Assembly (NCBI GenBank): GCA_040755725.1
Contig: JBFMAI010000023.1
Span: 310,001 to 374,000, forward strand
From: JBFMAI01 sp040755725
GTDB taxonomy: Bacteria; Planctomycetota; Phycisphaerae; UBA1845; Fen-1342
Reading direction: 5' to 3'
Length of the DNA stretch: 64,000 nucleotides
The notes under the pieces are model-generated. The model saw only the letters and a list, made by a program, of their open reading frames with translations, was not told where the DNA came from and did not search any database. Below are positions 44,161-53,149 of this stretch, piece after piece; position 1 is the stretch's first letter; each line of letters starts with the position of its first letter. A program made the position numbers and the translations under genes.

Positions 44161-44778
44161 CTAACGACGACGCAGCAGAAGACCGAGGGCCAGCAGACCG
44201 ACGGTCGCGGGCTCAGGAACCGCCACCGCGTTATCCACAAGCTGGAACAGCGTCACCGCGGCTGGCGGCACGTACGGACGCGTGATCCGAAGTCCCACTT
44301 CGTACTGGCCATTGGCCACCGGAGTGTACTGCGCGGAAAGTTTGCCGTACAACTGCTGGCCACTCGCGATGCTTCCGGCACTCCACGACGCCAGGACCGA
44401 GCTGCCAACCATCAACTCGAAATTGCCGCCCTGAGCATTGTTGGCCCCAGTGTTCCAGGCCGACACGTCGAAACCGAAGCCGTACTGCTGTCCGGCCGTC
44501 AGGTCCAGGCTCTGGGTCATCAGGACACCTTCCCAGACGCCCGATTGGAACGTGATCTGCCCAACACTCAGCCGCCCGGCCAGCGACTGCGGAAGCGGCC
44601 CGGCACCGTCGATGTCGTACATGACCACATCCTGGATCAACGTCTGCCCATTCGCCGTGCCTTTCACCGACCATCCGGCCCAGGTGCCGGTTTCGAAGTC
44701 GCCGTTGGTGAACAGGTTCTGTCCGCTGGCGACGCCGCACAGGGCAACAACCACCAAGAGTGCTATCGCTTTCCTCAT
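44161..44778 (-). CDS. PEP-CTERM sorted extracellular protein
   Basis: This 205-residue protein has a signal peptide (hydrophobic residues about 4-18, cleavage near ASGQ). A DUF642/carbohydrate-binding-like beta sandwich opens with NLFTNGDFETGTWAGWSV. The PEP-CTERM tail AVPEPATVGLLALGLLLRRR ends it. The tail directs exosortase-dependent sorting to the cell surface. GAGGAGGAG precedes two adjacent ATG codons (44781, 44778). A clear terminator follows. Confidence 0.9.
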   Translation of the reverse strand: MRKAIALLVVVALCGVASGQNLFTNGDFETGTWAGWSVKGTANGQTLIQDVVMYDIDGAGPLPQSLAGRLSVGQITFQSGVWEGVLMTQSLDLTAGQQYGFGFDVSAWNTGANNAQGGNFELMVGSSVLASWSAGSIASGQQLYGKLSAQYTPVANGQYEVGLRITRPYVPPAAVTLFQLVDNAVAVPEPATVGLLALGLLLRRR

Positions 44779-45375
44779 CATCCGCTCCTCCTCGGGCTTC
44801 CCAGCCCCAGTCATCAGGGCGCCGCAACGGCCCCTGACCGTCGAACCGCGACTTCTTGCGTACACCCCTCACGCAGGGTGCGCTTCAACAACTACACCCG
44901 GCAATCCGACAACGAAACCCGGTAATCCACTAAAAAGATGCCCTCGCCGTCCTCCTCCGCGTGGTTTCGTCAGCGCGCCGAGACGCACCGACCTCAAACC
45001 GGTTCACTCCTCAACCGTACACTGACGTCAGCGGGCGGGGCCTGTCAACGAAAAGATCGCCCCCAACGAAGAAGAACGGACCGCAAGTGTGGCATTATCG
45101 GACATTCAAACAGCGGCCTCTAACCGCCAGTACCGCGTGAGCAGACTCCGGCGACCGCAAGAGCCTCGGTCGTGTGCCGCCGGCTGGCGCGGTCCGTCGG
45201 ACAAACAGCGGAGGACGTGAGGACGACCCTGCGGTCGGCGAGACGGGTGGCATGCACGGCTAAGCCGCACGGGCGTGCGCGCCGCTCCGCAACTCGGTTG
45301 CAGAGCGGCGGCGCGATGCGTAACATGCGGGCTTCGGCCGCGGCGTGACCGATCGCCGCGGCGCTGGACGCCCCG
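44779..45375. other. Intergenic stretch without a supported gene
   Basis: This is about 600 bases between the divergent PEP-CTERM gene and lpxD. Open frames here are short with no family features. It contains a repeated ACCCGGYAATCC word (near 44897 and 44919) and a TCATTATC-like AT spot near 45094. No RNA gene was recognised. Confidence 0.45.
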
Positions 45376-46458
45376 ATGAACAGCACCCTGGGAGAACTGT
45401 GTGCCGCGCTGGAGAGCTACGGAATGAAACCCGTGCTCAAGGGCGACGCCGGTCGGCGAATCGCCCGCGTCGCCACGCTGGAGGACGCCGAGCCGGGGGA
45501 CGTCTCGTTCCTCTCTAACCCGAAGTACGAAAAGATGTTACAGACGACGCGAGCCTCCGTCGTCGTCCTCAAGCCCGAAGTGGCCGCACCCCCCCACCTT
45601 GACCTGATTCAGGTCGCCGACCCGTACGCCGCCATCACCGTGCTCATCGTGGTTCTGCACGGCTACCGGGAGCACCGGCGGGTACCGCCGCACGCGACCT
45701 GCACCCATATCCACGAGACGGCTCGGATCGGCCCGAACGCGACCATTCACCCCGGCGCCTTCATCGACGAGGGCGTCGTGATCGGCCGCGACGCGGTCAT
45801 CTACCCCGGCTGCTACGTCGGCCCGCGCTGCCGCCTCGGCGACGACGTTCTGCTGTACCCGAACGTCGTGCTGTACGACGACACGGTCCTCGGCGACCGC
45901 GTCACGGTCCACGCCAACACGGTCATCGGCGAGGACGGGCTGGGCTATGCCCCGGTAGAGGGCCGCTGGGTGAAGATCCCGCAGATCGGGCACGTCGAGA
46001 TTCAGGACGACGTCGAGATCGGCGCCGCATGCGCGATCGACCGGGCCACGCTCGGCAAGACGGTCATCGGCCGGGGCACCAAGTTCAGCAACCTCATCGC
46101 CGTCGGCCACGGCACCCGCATCGGCGAGCACTGCCTGCTCGTCGCCCAGGTCGGCATCGCCGGCTCGGTCAACGTCGGCAACCGCGTCACGATGGCCGGT
46201 CAGGCCGGGATCGTCGGCCACATCCGCATCGGCGACGGGGTCACGGTGGGGGCCAAGGCCGGCGTCACCCACAACGTCCCCGACGGCGAGACCGTCCTCG
46301 GCCAACCCGCCGCCCCGATCCGCGACATGCGCCGCCAAGTCGTCTATATCCAGCGGTTGCCGGAGCTGAATGAGACGGTCAAACGGTTGGAGAAGGAGGT
46401 CGCGGAGCTGCGCGCGAGGCTGGGCGAAGCCGGCACGGATGCTCCCGGCCGAACGTAG
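45376..46458 (+). CDS. lpxD: UDP-3-O-acylglucosamine N-acyltransferase
   Basis: This 360-residue enzyme adds the second acyl chain in lipid A synthesis. An N-terminal uridine-binding domain (residues about 20-100; DVSFLSNPKYEKML) is followed by a left-handed beta-helix of hexapeptide repeats (about 108-320). The catalytic His is in LIAVGHGTRIG (near 245); family members usually read HIAHNV there. A C-terminal coiled-coil ends it (about 330-350). Its presence implies an LPS-bearing outer membrane. There is no clear ribosome site before the ATG. Confidence 0.93.
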   Translation: MNSTLGELCAALESYGMKPVLKGDAGRRIARVATLEDAEPGDVSFLSNPKYEKMLQTTRASVVVLKPEVAAPPHLDLIQVADPYAAITVLIVVLHGYREHRRVPPHATCTHIHETARIGPNATIHPGAFIDEGVVIGRDAVIYPGCYVGPRCRLGDDVLLYPNVVLYDDTVLGDRVTVHANTVIGEDGLGYAPVEGRWVKIPQIGHVEIQDDVEIGAACAIDRATLGKTVIGRGTKFSNLIAVGHGTRIGEHCLLVAQVGIAGSVNVGNRVTMAGQAGIVGHIRIGDGVTVGAKAGVTHNVPDGETVLGQPAAPIRDMRRQVVYIQRLPELNETVKRLEKEVAELRARLGEAGTDAPGRT

Positions 46459-46531
46459 AGAACGCCCACGGTGCTGCCCGGGCTAGTCGCATAATCGCGG
46501 CATCGATCTTCGCCTCTGGTTGCCTTAGTCG

Positions 46532-46862
46532 CAGCTCGCGGCGTACTGCCGGCCGTGGCGCATCCGCGAGTTGTCCGTGTTCGGCTCGGCGCTGCGCGAT
46601 GACTTCGGCCCGGAGAGCGACATCGACCTCCTGGTGACGTTGGAGTCGGGGGCGGCGTGGAGCCTGCTCGACCGCGTGCGCATGCAAATCGAGTTGTCCG
46701 AGTTGCTGGGGTGCCCCGTGGACCCTGATTGCCGGCCTGCGCGACAAGTTGATCCACGCCTATGACGAGGTGGACTTGGACGGAGTCGGAAGCACCGTAC
46801 AACGCGACGTCCCGGACTTGCGCGGGCGAATCGAACCGCTGCTGCCCGCTGTAGGCAATTGA
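46532..46862 (+). pseudogene. Collapsed MntA-HepT toxin-antitoxin pair
   Basis: The first frame (46532-46765) reads LAAYCRPWRIRELSVFGSAL then RDDFGPESDIDLLV, an MNT nucleotidyltransferase (MntA antitoxin) with intact GS and D-x-D motifs but no start codon after the upstream stop. In the next frame (46719-46862) comes LRDKLIHAYDEVDLDGV, the RX4HXY active-site region and C-terminus of a HepT (HEPN, DUF86) RNase toxin. The C-terminal half of MntA and the N-terminal half of HepT, roughly 300-400 bases, are missing. An internal deletion has joined the two. Confidence 0.7.
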
Positions 46863-47030
46863 CGTGCCCCGCGCGGCGGGGCCGACCCGGCTGACGACAA
46901 GACCGAAACGCCATAGCCCCGCCGAGAGCATTCGCGAGCTCCGCCAGGCATGTGGCCGATCAGGGGGTTGTCAGTTACCGCGCTCGCGGTCAAAGTGCCT
47001 CTCGCCGCCCCACTCGGGAGTGAAGTGAAG

Positions 47031-49100
47031 ATGTGCGCCGAGGAGCCACCACCGCCTGCGGTCCGTGTCAGTCCCCCGGCCGGGGCCGCGTCCCAGCACG
47101 TCCAGCGCGCGCTGCTGCTCGTATTCGGCGTGGCCCTGGCCGTGCGCGTGGCGTACCTGCTCGACAGCGCCGACTGGCCGGCGTTCCGCTGGCCGGTCGT
47201 GGATGCCTACGCCTATCACCACGCGGCCCGCGAACTGGCCGCCGGGCACGGGTTCGGCGACCGTTTCTTCTGGCAGCCGTTCTTCTACCCCTTCTTCCTG
47301 GCGTGCCTGTACACGTTCGTCGGGCCGGCGGTTGTCGTCGCCAAGATCGTCCAAATCGTCCTGGGAGCCGCGACGTGCGCGTTGACGGCCAGACTCGGGC
47401 AGCGGATCTTCGGACCCGCCGCCGGCCTGCTGGCCGGCTTGATCGCCGCGCTCTACGGCCCCATGATCTTCTATGAGGCCGAGCTCGTGGCGGCGGGCTG
47501 GGCCGCGTTCTTCTCCGTTCTCTTGCTTTCCATCCTGCGGGCGGTCCGCGCGGACCGCAGCCCCGGGTTCTTCGGGCTTCTCGGGGCACTCGGCGGCCTG
47601 GCGGTGCTGACACGGCCGACCTTCCTCCCGTTTGTACTGGTGGCGTTGCTGTGGCTGGTTTGGCAACTGTGGCGAGTACTGCGGGCCGGTCCGCGTACGG
47701 CCCTGGTGGCGGCGGGGGCCGCTGTCGTCGGTTTCCTCGTCGTCGTGACGCCCGTGGGGCTATTGACCAGGGCGGTGACCGGCGAGGTTCAATTCATGCC
47801 GGCCTCCGGCGGAGTGAACTTCTACCTTGGCAACCACCCGGACCCGACCGAGTTGGCCTCGGCCTATGACTTGAAGTGGGACCAGGTGAACCGACTGCCA
47901 CTTGGTGCCGGCCGACTACTCCCGTACGACCAGCAGCGGTGGTTCCACGAGCAGACCCGGGCTCACATTCGCACGGATCCGCTGGGATTCCTGGGCCGCG
48001 TGGGCGTCAAGGCGGTCCAATTCGTCAGCGCGCGCGAAATTCCCCGTAACGTGGACATCTACGTCGCCCGCCATTGGTCCCTCCTGCTATCGCTGCTAGT
48101 CTGGAAGCTGGATGGCTTCGGCTTTCCGTTCGGCGTCTTGTTACCGCTGGCCGTCGTGGGTTTGGTCGCCCGCCGCCGGCAAGTGCCCGCGCCGCTCGTG
48201 TTGTTTCTCGTCTTCTATCCGGCAGCCGTCATCAGTGTTTTCGTCACGGCACGCTACCGCATCCCGATCATCCCGGCGGTGTGCGTGTTGGCCGCGGCGG
48301 GGACACTCAGCCTGGCGAACGTGGTGCGGACGCGCGATCTGCGGCGACTCGCGCTGGTGGGCGTCGGCGGCGCGGGCGTGGTGCTGATCGCGAGTCTGCC
48401 CGGCCCCTTTCCGCTCGAACAAATCAACTTCCACGCGATGCTGTACGAGAACGTGGCCCGCACGTTGGAGTTGGAAGGCGACCCGGCCACCGCCCGTCGG
48501 ATGTACGACGAGGCCCTGCGTCTGAACCCGGACTCCCATGTCGCCCACACGCAACTGGCGCAGCAACTGCGCGAGCAGCACCGGGTGCGCGAGGCGCTAC
48601 CGCACTACCAGCGCGCCGTTGAATTGCGGCCGGACGTCGGAGCGACGCACCTCAACTACGGAATCGCCCTGGCCGAGCTGGGGCGGGTGGAGGAAGCGTT
48701 GGCGGAGTTGCGCCGCGCCGTGACCATCGACCCCAATTACGCGCTCGGCTATGCCGGCCTGGGCGGCGTGCTCTTCGCCGAGCGACGCTTCGAGCAAGCG
48801 GCCGCAGCATATCGGCAGGCCGTCCGTCTGGCCCCGGGCAACCCCGCCCATCACACGAACCTGGGGCTGAGTCTACTGCGCGCTGGAGCCGTGGCGGAAG
48901 CCATCGACGTGCTTGTCGAGGGTCGCCACCTGCATCCGGCCAGCGAACGGATCGGCTTCCTGTTGGCGACGACACTGGACGACGCCGGCCGGCACGCAGA
49001 GGCTGCCGAAGCCTACCAGGCGGTGCTCCGGCTTGCCCCTGGCCACTCCGATGCCCGGCGGCGACTGGAGCGTGTCGAGGCGCGCCTGCGACAACCGTAG
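47031..49100 (+). CDS. Membrane glycosyltransferase (GT39/PMT-like) with C-terminal TPR domain
   Basis: This 689-residue protein has about ten membrane helices in residues 25-450. The first periplasmic loop has the acidic motif VVDAYAYHHAARELAAGHGF, typical of polyprenol-linked glycosyltransferases of the PMT/ArnT type. From about residue 460 it has six TPR units (DPATARRMYDEALRLNPDSH, LPHYQRAVELRPDVGATHLN and so on). Such fusions occur in planctomycete-type bacteria and may glycosylate exported proteins or lipids while docking partners. The ATG at 47031 is preferred; the frame is open to 46950. Confidence 0.85.
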   Translation: MCAEEPPPPAVRVSPPAGAASQHVQRALLLVFGVALAVRVAYLLDSADWPAFRWPVVDAYAYHHAARELAAGHGFGDRFFWQPFFYPFFLACLYTFVGPAVVVAKIVQIVLGAATCALTARLGQRIFGPAAGLLAGLIAALYGPMIFYEAELVAAGWAAFFSVLLLSILRAVRADRSPGFFGLLGALGGLAVLTRPTFLPFVLVALLWLVWQLWRVLRAGPRTALVAAGAAVVGFLVVVTPVGLLTRAVTGEVQFMPASGGVNFYLGNHPDPTELASAYDLKWDQVNRLPLGAGRLLPYDQQRWFHEQTRAHIRTDPLGFLGRVGVKAVQFVSAREIPRNVDIYVARHWSLLLSLLVWKLDGFGFPFGVLLPLAVVGLVARRRQVPAPLVLFLVFYPAAVISVFVTARYRIPIIPAVCVLAAAGTLSLANVVRTRDLRRLALVGVGGAGVVLIASLPGPFPLEQINFHAMLYENVARTLELEGDPATARRMYDEALRLNPDSHVAHTQLAQQLREQHRVREALPHYQRAVELRPDVGATHLNYGIALAELGRVEEALAELRRAVTIDPNYALGYAGLGGVLFAERRFEQAAAAYRQAVRLAPGNPAHHTNLGLSLLRAGAVAEAIDVLVEGRHLHPASERIGFLLATTLDDAGRHAEAAEAYQAVLRLAPGHSDARRRLERVEARLRQP

Positions 49101-49117
49101 GCAGCAGCATGGAGACG

Positions 49118-49162
49118 GGCAAGACCTCGCGGCGAGGTCACCGCGCGGCCTTGCCCGTGTTG
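49118..49162. terminator. Hairpin after the glycosyltransferase-TPR gene
   Basis: GACCTCGC-G-GCGAGGTC forms a perfect 8-base dyad, nested in GGGCAAG...CTTGCCC. It lies 20 bases after the plus-strand stop and 75 bases beyond the stop of the convergent PEP-CTERM gene. Confidence 0.6.
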
Positions 49163-49231
49163 CCCCCGGGAGCTGAGCGGATCCCCTCCGTGCGGGAGAA
49201 CCGCCCACGCCCCTTTCCGCAATTCGCGCGA

Positions 49232-49843
49232 TCACCGACGGCGGATCAGCAGGGCGGCCAAGCTGAGAAGGACGAGGCTGCCCGGCTCCGGCGCCACATA
49301 GATCGAGGCGTGAGCCGGCGCGGTGACGGTCATGTTGTCGATCCACACCGTGTCCCCGTCGGTCGAATACGTCCGGATTTCGATGACCAGACCCGTGTGC
49401 CCGCCGCTCACGGTCCAGACCCAACTTGTCTCGTCCCACCCGGTGCCCGGACCGTAGTCCTCGTTGCCACCGGCCGACCCGTTGAACCCCATCACGTTGT
49501 TCGGGTCATCGTTCCAGTGGCCCCAGATCCGGCACGAGGGCGAAGCACCCGGCGTCGTGTCGTAGCGCCAGAACTTCCCCTCCACCTGGTCGCCGTCTTG
49601 CAGGCCCACGATCCACGCGACGTAGGCTTGCGGCGTGGACGGGCCCGTAGAGGACATGTCGACCAGTTTGAGGCTGCGGTCGCCGGCATAGACTGGGTCC
49701 GGCACACCGACGTTGTATTCCAGGACATTACCGTACTTGCCGAGGATGGTTCCGCCATCCTCCCACCCATACAGGACCGTGCCCGCGACGGCCGGAACCG
49801 TGCACGAGACGACGCCGATCACGAAGGTAAGTGCTCGCTTCAT
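49232..49843 (-). CDS. PEP-CTERM sorted extracellular protein
   Basis: This 203-residue protein has a signal peptide (residues about 4-20), a beta-rich lectin-like body (TVLYGWEDGGTILGKYGN, IWGHWNDDPNN, VWIDNMTVTAP) and the sorting tail VAPEPGSLVLLSLAALLIRRR (PEPG form). It has the same organisation as the product at 44161 but without sequence similarity in the body. The perfect AAGGAGG precedes the ATG at 49843. Confidence 0.9.
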   Translation of the reverse strand: MKRALTFVIGVVSCTVPAVAGTVLYGWEDGGTILGKYGNVLEYNVGVPDPVYAGDRSLKLVDMSSTGPSTPQAYVAWIVGLQDGDQVEGKFWRYDTTPGASPSCRIWGHWNDDPNNVMGFNGSAGGNEDYGPGTGWDETSWVWTVSGGHTGLVIEIRTYSTDGDTVWIDNMTVTAPAHASIYVAPEPGSLVLLSLAALLIRRR

Positions 49844-50204
49844 TAGAACCTCCTTGAAGTAGGGCGGCCGCATGCGCCCGCCGCCGAAGGCTGTGGGCCT
49901 AGCGACCCCGCCCGCGCGGAGACGCGATACCCACCAATGTACGGGGTCTTGGTTTCGACCACCCATGCGCCGCAAAACTATAGGATCCGGATTCAGGCAA
50001 AGACCAGCGCCGCTCCAGAAACCGGTTAAGAAGCCGCCGCGTTGCGCTGCCCTCTCGCGGGGACGGGCGGCGGGTCGAACTCTCGGAGCTGCGGGTGCCC
50101 CGCGTCCCCCCGGGCACTGGGACAAGGGTCATTCTGCCGGCCCCCGGAGTGCAGCCCCTGTGGAATCGAGTCCCGGCGTTGGGGGGGGGGTGCCCAAAGG
50201 GCTA
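49844..50204. other. Intergenic stretch with a G10 tract
   Basis: No gene is supported here. Ten G stand at 50181-50190, just downstream of the FlgM-like stop codon. The rest is ordinary GC-rich sequence with short shadow frames. Confidence 0.45.
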
Positions 50205-50510
50205 CTACGCCGTCACGCGCTCGTTCTCCTCGGACACGCGGTTCAGTATGGTCAGGAGCCGTTGGTAAACGAAGTTCAGCTTGTCCGGCGTAAGATATGT
50301 TCCGTCCGCGATTTGGCGACGGATCTCCTGCAACCCGGGGCAGTCGAGCTGGGCCAGGGCGTCCGTGACGGTCAGTCCGACGAGGTTGGTTGCGCGGGGG
50401 CCCGGCAGGTCGGTCGCGGAACCGCGCCGGACAGCACAACGGTGTGTGCCGACTGGACTGCGAATCGGGCAGGGCTCGCACGTGCGGTGGCGTGGGGTTA
50501 TCCGGTGCAT
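50205..50510 (-). CDS. FlgM-like (anti-sigma-28) protein, tentative
   Basis: The C-terminal half of this ORF, EIRRQIADGTYLTPDKLNFV followed by YQRLLTIL, resembles the FlgM core, in which a helix ending RxxIxxGxY precedes a second helix. With the ATG at 50510 it has 101 residues; upstream ATG codons (50579, 50834) give longer forms that look less genuine. Its N-terminal part is Cys/Arg/Pro-rich, unlike FlgM. No flagellar gene is near. It may be an isolated regulator or a chance open frame. Confidence 0.4.
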   Translation of the reverse strand: MHRITPRHRTCEPCPIRSPVGTHRCAVRRGSATDLPGPRATNLVGLTVTDALAQLDCPGLQEIRRQIADGTYLTPDKLNFVYQRLLTILNRVSEENERVTA

Positions 50511-50913
50511 ACGCTCACTCGCTTTCTGGCCGTTGTCAACCAATGGCCGCGCCACAGTTTTTATCGCCCGTTGGAGCATCGGGACTTCGCTCGATGCACA
50601 AGGGGGGTTGGATTCCCCCGTTTTACAAGCTGCACGCCGTCGCAGATTTACGCTAATTGACACCAAAACGCGCCGGAATGTGAATCTGCGAAGAACGGGA
50701 ACGCGCCCGGTAAGGTCAGTTGGTAGTCGCAGATTGATGCGCAAATATTGCAGGAGACTGTCACTGGCGCTCAACCGGCCGCCGAGCGCTGGCGGCCGAT
50801 TGGCTCCCCACCGCGGCGGCGGCGGACTTTGCATAGCGTCGTGCGGAACCTATCATGCCACGCCGGCTAGTGCCGCCACCTGACGCCAGGGACCCATCCG
50901 GGCCGCGACGGGC

Positions 50914-50942
50914 CGATCCGAGCCGTGACCGTCAGGGAGCGG
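50914..50942. repeat. CGATCCGAGCCGYGRCCGT repeat, copy 1
   Basis: This 29-base element ends in AGGGAGCGG. It differs by three bases from the copy at 57381-57409. It lies 68 bases upstream of the glyS start codon. Confidence 0.7.
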
Positions 50943-51009
50943 TTTGCTCGCGCGAACTGAGCGCCCAGCGCCTCGCGGCACGATGCGGCCCGCAGACGAG
51001 AGGAACACG

Positions 51010-52722
51010 ATGCCCACCGACACCGCGTTCATGGAGAAGCTCACCGCCCTGTGCAAACGCCGGGGCTTCATCTACCAGTCGAGCGAGATTTACGGCGGCA
51101 TCGGCGGGTTCTGGGACTACGGGCCGATGGGGGTGGAGCTGAAGCGGAACATCAAGGACGTGTGGTGGCACGACATGGTCACCAACCCGCCCGACGGCCC
51201 CGACGGCCGCGAGATCGAGATGGTCGGCGTGGATTGCGCGATCATCATGAACCCCAAGGTCTGGGAGGCCAGCGGCCACGTCGGCACGTTCGCGGACATG
51301 ACGCGGAAGTGCCTGCGCTGCGGTCACTTCGTCCGCGCGGACCAGCTCTGGGACCTCCTGGTGCAACCAGGCACGTGGCTGGACTCACTGCTCCAGGAGT
51401 TCAGGCCCATCACGGGGCAGATCGACACGCCTCGGCTCCTCAAGTGGGCTCGCGGAAAAGGCAAGCGCCTGGCGCCGAATCTCGCGTTGGTGCGCAATCC
51501 GGAGGTCACCTTGGCGTGGATAGCCACGCGGGTCACGGGACAACCCGATGCGCCCCCGGAGTTGAAGGAGCTGATCTCGTACTTCGCGACGGAGCAACTG
51601 CACGCGACCGGGCTGCAGGATCCTTGTCCACTTTGCGGCGGCGAACTCGACGAAGCCAAGCCCTTTACGCTGATGTTCGAGTCATACGCGGGGATGACGA
51701 AGGACGAGGATCACAAGGTCTACCTGCGTCCGGAGACCGCCCAGGGCATATTCGTGAACTTCAAGAACGTCCTCGATACGACGCGCGTGAAGGTCCCGTT
51801 TGGGATGGCCCAGGTTGGAAAGTCGTTTCGAAACGAGATAACGCCGCGCAACTACACCTTCCGCTCGCGCGAGTTCGAGCAGATGGAGATCGAGTTCTTC
51901 TGCCACGACGCCGACTCGATGAAGTGGTATGAATTCTGGCGGAACGTGCGCTACCAGTGGTACGTCAACCTCGGCTTGCGGAGCGACAAGCTGCGGCTGC
52001 GGGACCAGGGGCCGGAGGAGCTGGCGCACTACTCGAAGGCCTGCGCCGACATCGAATACCTCTTCCCCTTCTCCGACGAGCACCAGGAGCTCGAGGGCGT
52101 CGCCCACCGCGGCAACTTCGACCTCACGCAGCACGCCAAGTTCAGCGGCAAGGACCTCACCTACTTCGACGACGAGGCGTGGGAACGCGACAAGGCCGCG
52201 CGGGTCGCCAGTGGGCAGGCACCCTGGTCCAAGGACGAAGAGAAAGAGCTCAAGAACAAGCCGCCCTATCGCTTCCTGCCGACGGTCATCGAGCCCTCCG
52301 CCGGCGCCGACCGTGCCGCGCTGGCGTTTCTGTGCGAGGCGTACACCGAGGACCAGGCCCCGGACGAGAAGGGCGTCATGCAGACCCGCGTGGTGATGAA
52401 GCTCCATCCGCGCCTGGCCCCGATCAAGGTTGCCGTCTTCCCGCTGGTCAACAAGGAGGGCATGCCCGACATCGCCGAGGCGATCTACAAGGACGCCAAG
52501 CGGCACATGACCGCCTTCTACGACGACAAGGGCGCGATCGGTCGGCGGTATCGGCGGCAGGACGAGATCGGCACACCGTTCTGCGTCACCGTGGACGGTC
52601 AGACGATCCAGGACGGGACCGTGACGATCCGCGATCGCGACACGCTGGCGCAGGTTCGCGTGCCCAAGGCGAACGTGGTGCCGTGGCTGCGGGAGAAGCT
52701 GGGCCGGCCCGCCGGCGGCTAA
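51010..52722 (+). CDS. glyS: Glycyl-tRNA synthetase (dimeric, eukaryote/archaea-like class)
   Basis: This 570-residue class II synthetase charges tRNA-Gly. The N-terminal RGFIYQSSEIYGGIGGFWDY block, the motif 2 region FGMAQVGKSFRNEITPRN (near 275) and the C-terminal anticodon domain (APIKVAVFPLV near 475) are present. Two zinc knuckles, CLRCG (near 103) and CPLCGG (near 211), frame an insert of about 100 residues in the catalytic domain, larger than in Thermus GlyRS. GAGGAA precedes the ATG at 51010. It stands alone. Confidence 0.95.
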   Translation: MPTDTAFMEKLTALCKRRGFIYQSSEIYGGIGGFWDYGPMGVELKRNIKDVWWHDMVTNPPDGPDGREIEMVGVDCAIIMNPKVWEASGHVGTFADMTRKCLRCGHFVRADQLWDLLVQPGTWLDSLLQEFRPITGQIDTPRLLKWARGKGKRLAPNLALVRNPEVTLAWIATRVTGQPDAPPELKELISYFATEQLHATGLQDPCPLCGGELDEAKPFTLMFESYAGMTKDEDHKVYLRPETAQGIFVNFKNVLDTTRVKVPFGMAQVGKSFRNEITPRNYTFRSREFEQMEIEFFCHDADSMKWYEFWRNVRYQWYVNLGLRSDKLRLRDQGPEELAHYSKACADIEYLFPFSDEHQELEGVAHRGNFDLTQHAKFSGKDLTYFDDEAWERDKAARVASGQAPWSKDEEKELKNKPPYRFLPTVIEPSAGADRAALAFLCEAYTEDQAPDEKGVMQTRVVMKLHPRLAPIKVAVFPLVNKEGMPDIAEAIYKDAKRHMTAFYDDKGAIGRRYRRQDEIGTPFCVTVDGQTIQDGTVTIRDRDTLAQVRVPKANVVPWLREKLGRPAGG

Positions 52723-52733
52723 GGGCCGCCATC

Positions 52734-52789
52734 AGAACCCACTACGCACGCGGTGGGCGGCCTGGCTTCGCACCGGCGTGCGGGGTTCT
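52734..52789. repeat. AGAACCC...GGGGTTC interspersed repeat, copy 2
   Basis: This has the same ends and length as 14565-14620 (AGAACCCACTACGCACGCGG at the left, GCGTGCGGGGTTC at the right). It starts 11 bases after the glyS stop. Confidence 0.7.
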
Positions 52790-53149
52790 GACGGACTTTC
52801 TGCGTCCCCGGAGCGTGCTTCAGCGCCACAATTGCGGAGGGCGGGCCCACAGGTGCGTGACACGACCGTCGAGCTGCCCCGGCCCCAAAGGGGCTGTGGC
52901 TGGCCGCGAGCCGTTGCCGCAGTGCAAGGATCGCCGGAGGTGTCGCGGACCCGGTGTCGTGCCGGCAGCTGTGCCGGAGTTGGAGCAGGCCCACCCGGCG
53001 AGTACACTACCGGAAGCGCCCGCCGGGGAAGCCTGGGCGGCGCTCGACGACCTGCTGCGGCGGCTGCGCGGCGTGGTCGCGTAGTCTGCTGCTCGGTTCA
53101 GCCCGCCCAGGCCTGACCGACGGCGCAGCCCGATCCGACCAGAGGAACC
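52790..53149. other. Gap between glyS and gatD without a supported gene
   Basis: A plus-strand frame ending at 53084 gives a protein-like end (EAWAALDDLLRRLRGVVA), but it has no start, ribosome site or known family. It may be the tail of a lost gene. Confidence 0.4.

Noticed and set aside
49872..50660. 262-codon plus-strand frame before glyS
   Set aside because: Composition is Arg/Gly/Pro-rich, it overlaps the FlgM-like ORF, and it has no recognisable motif.
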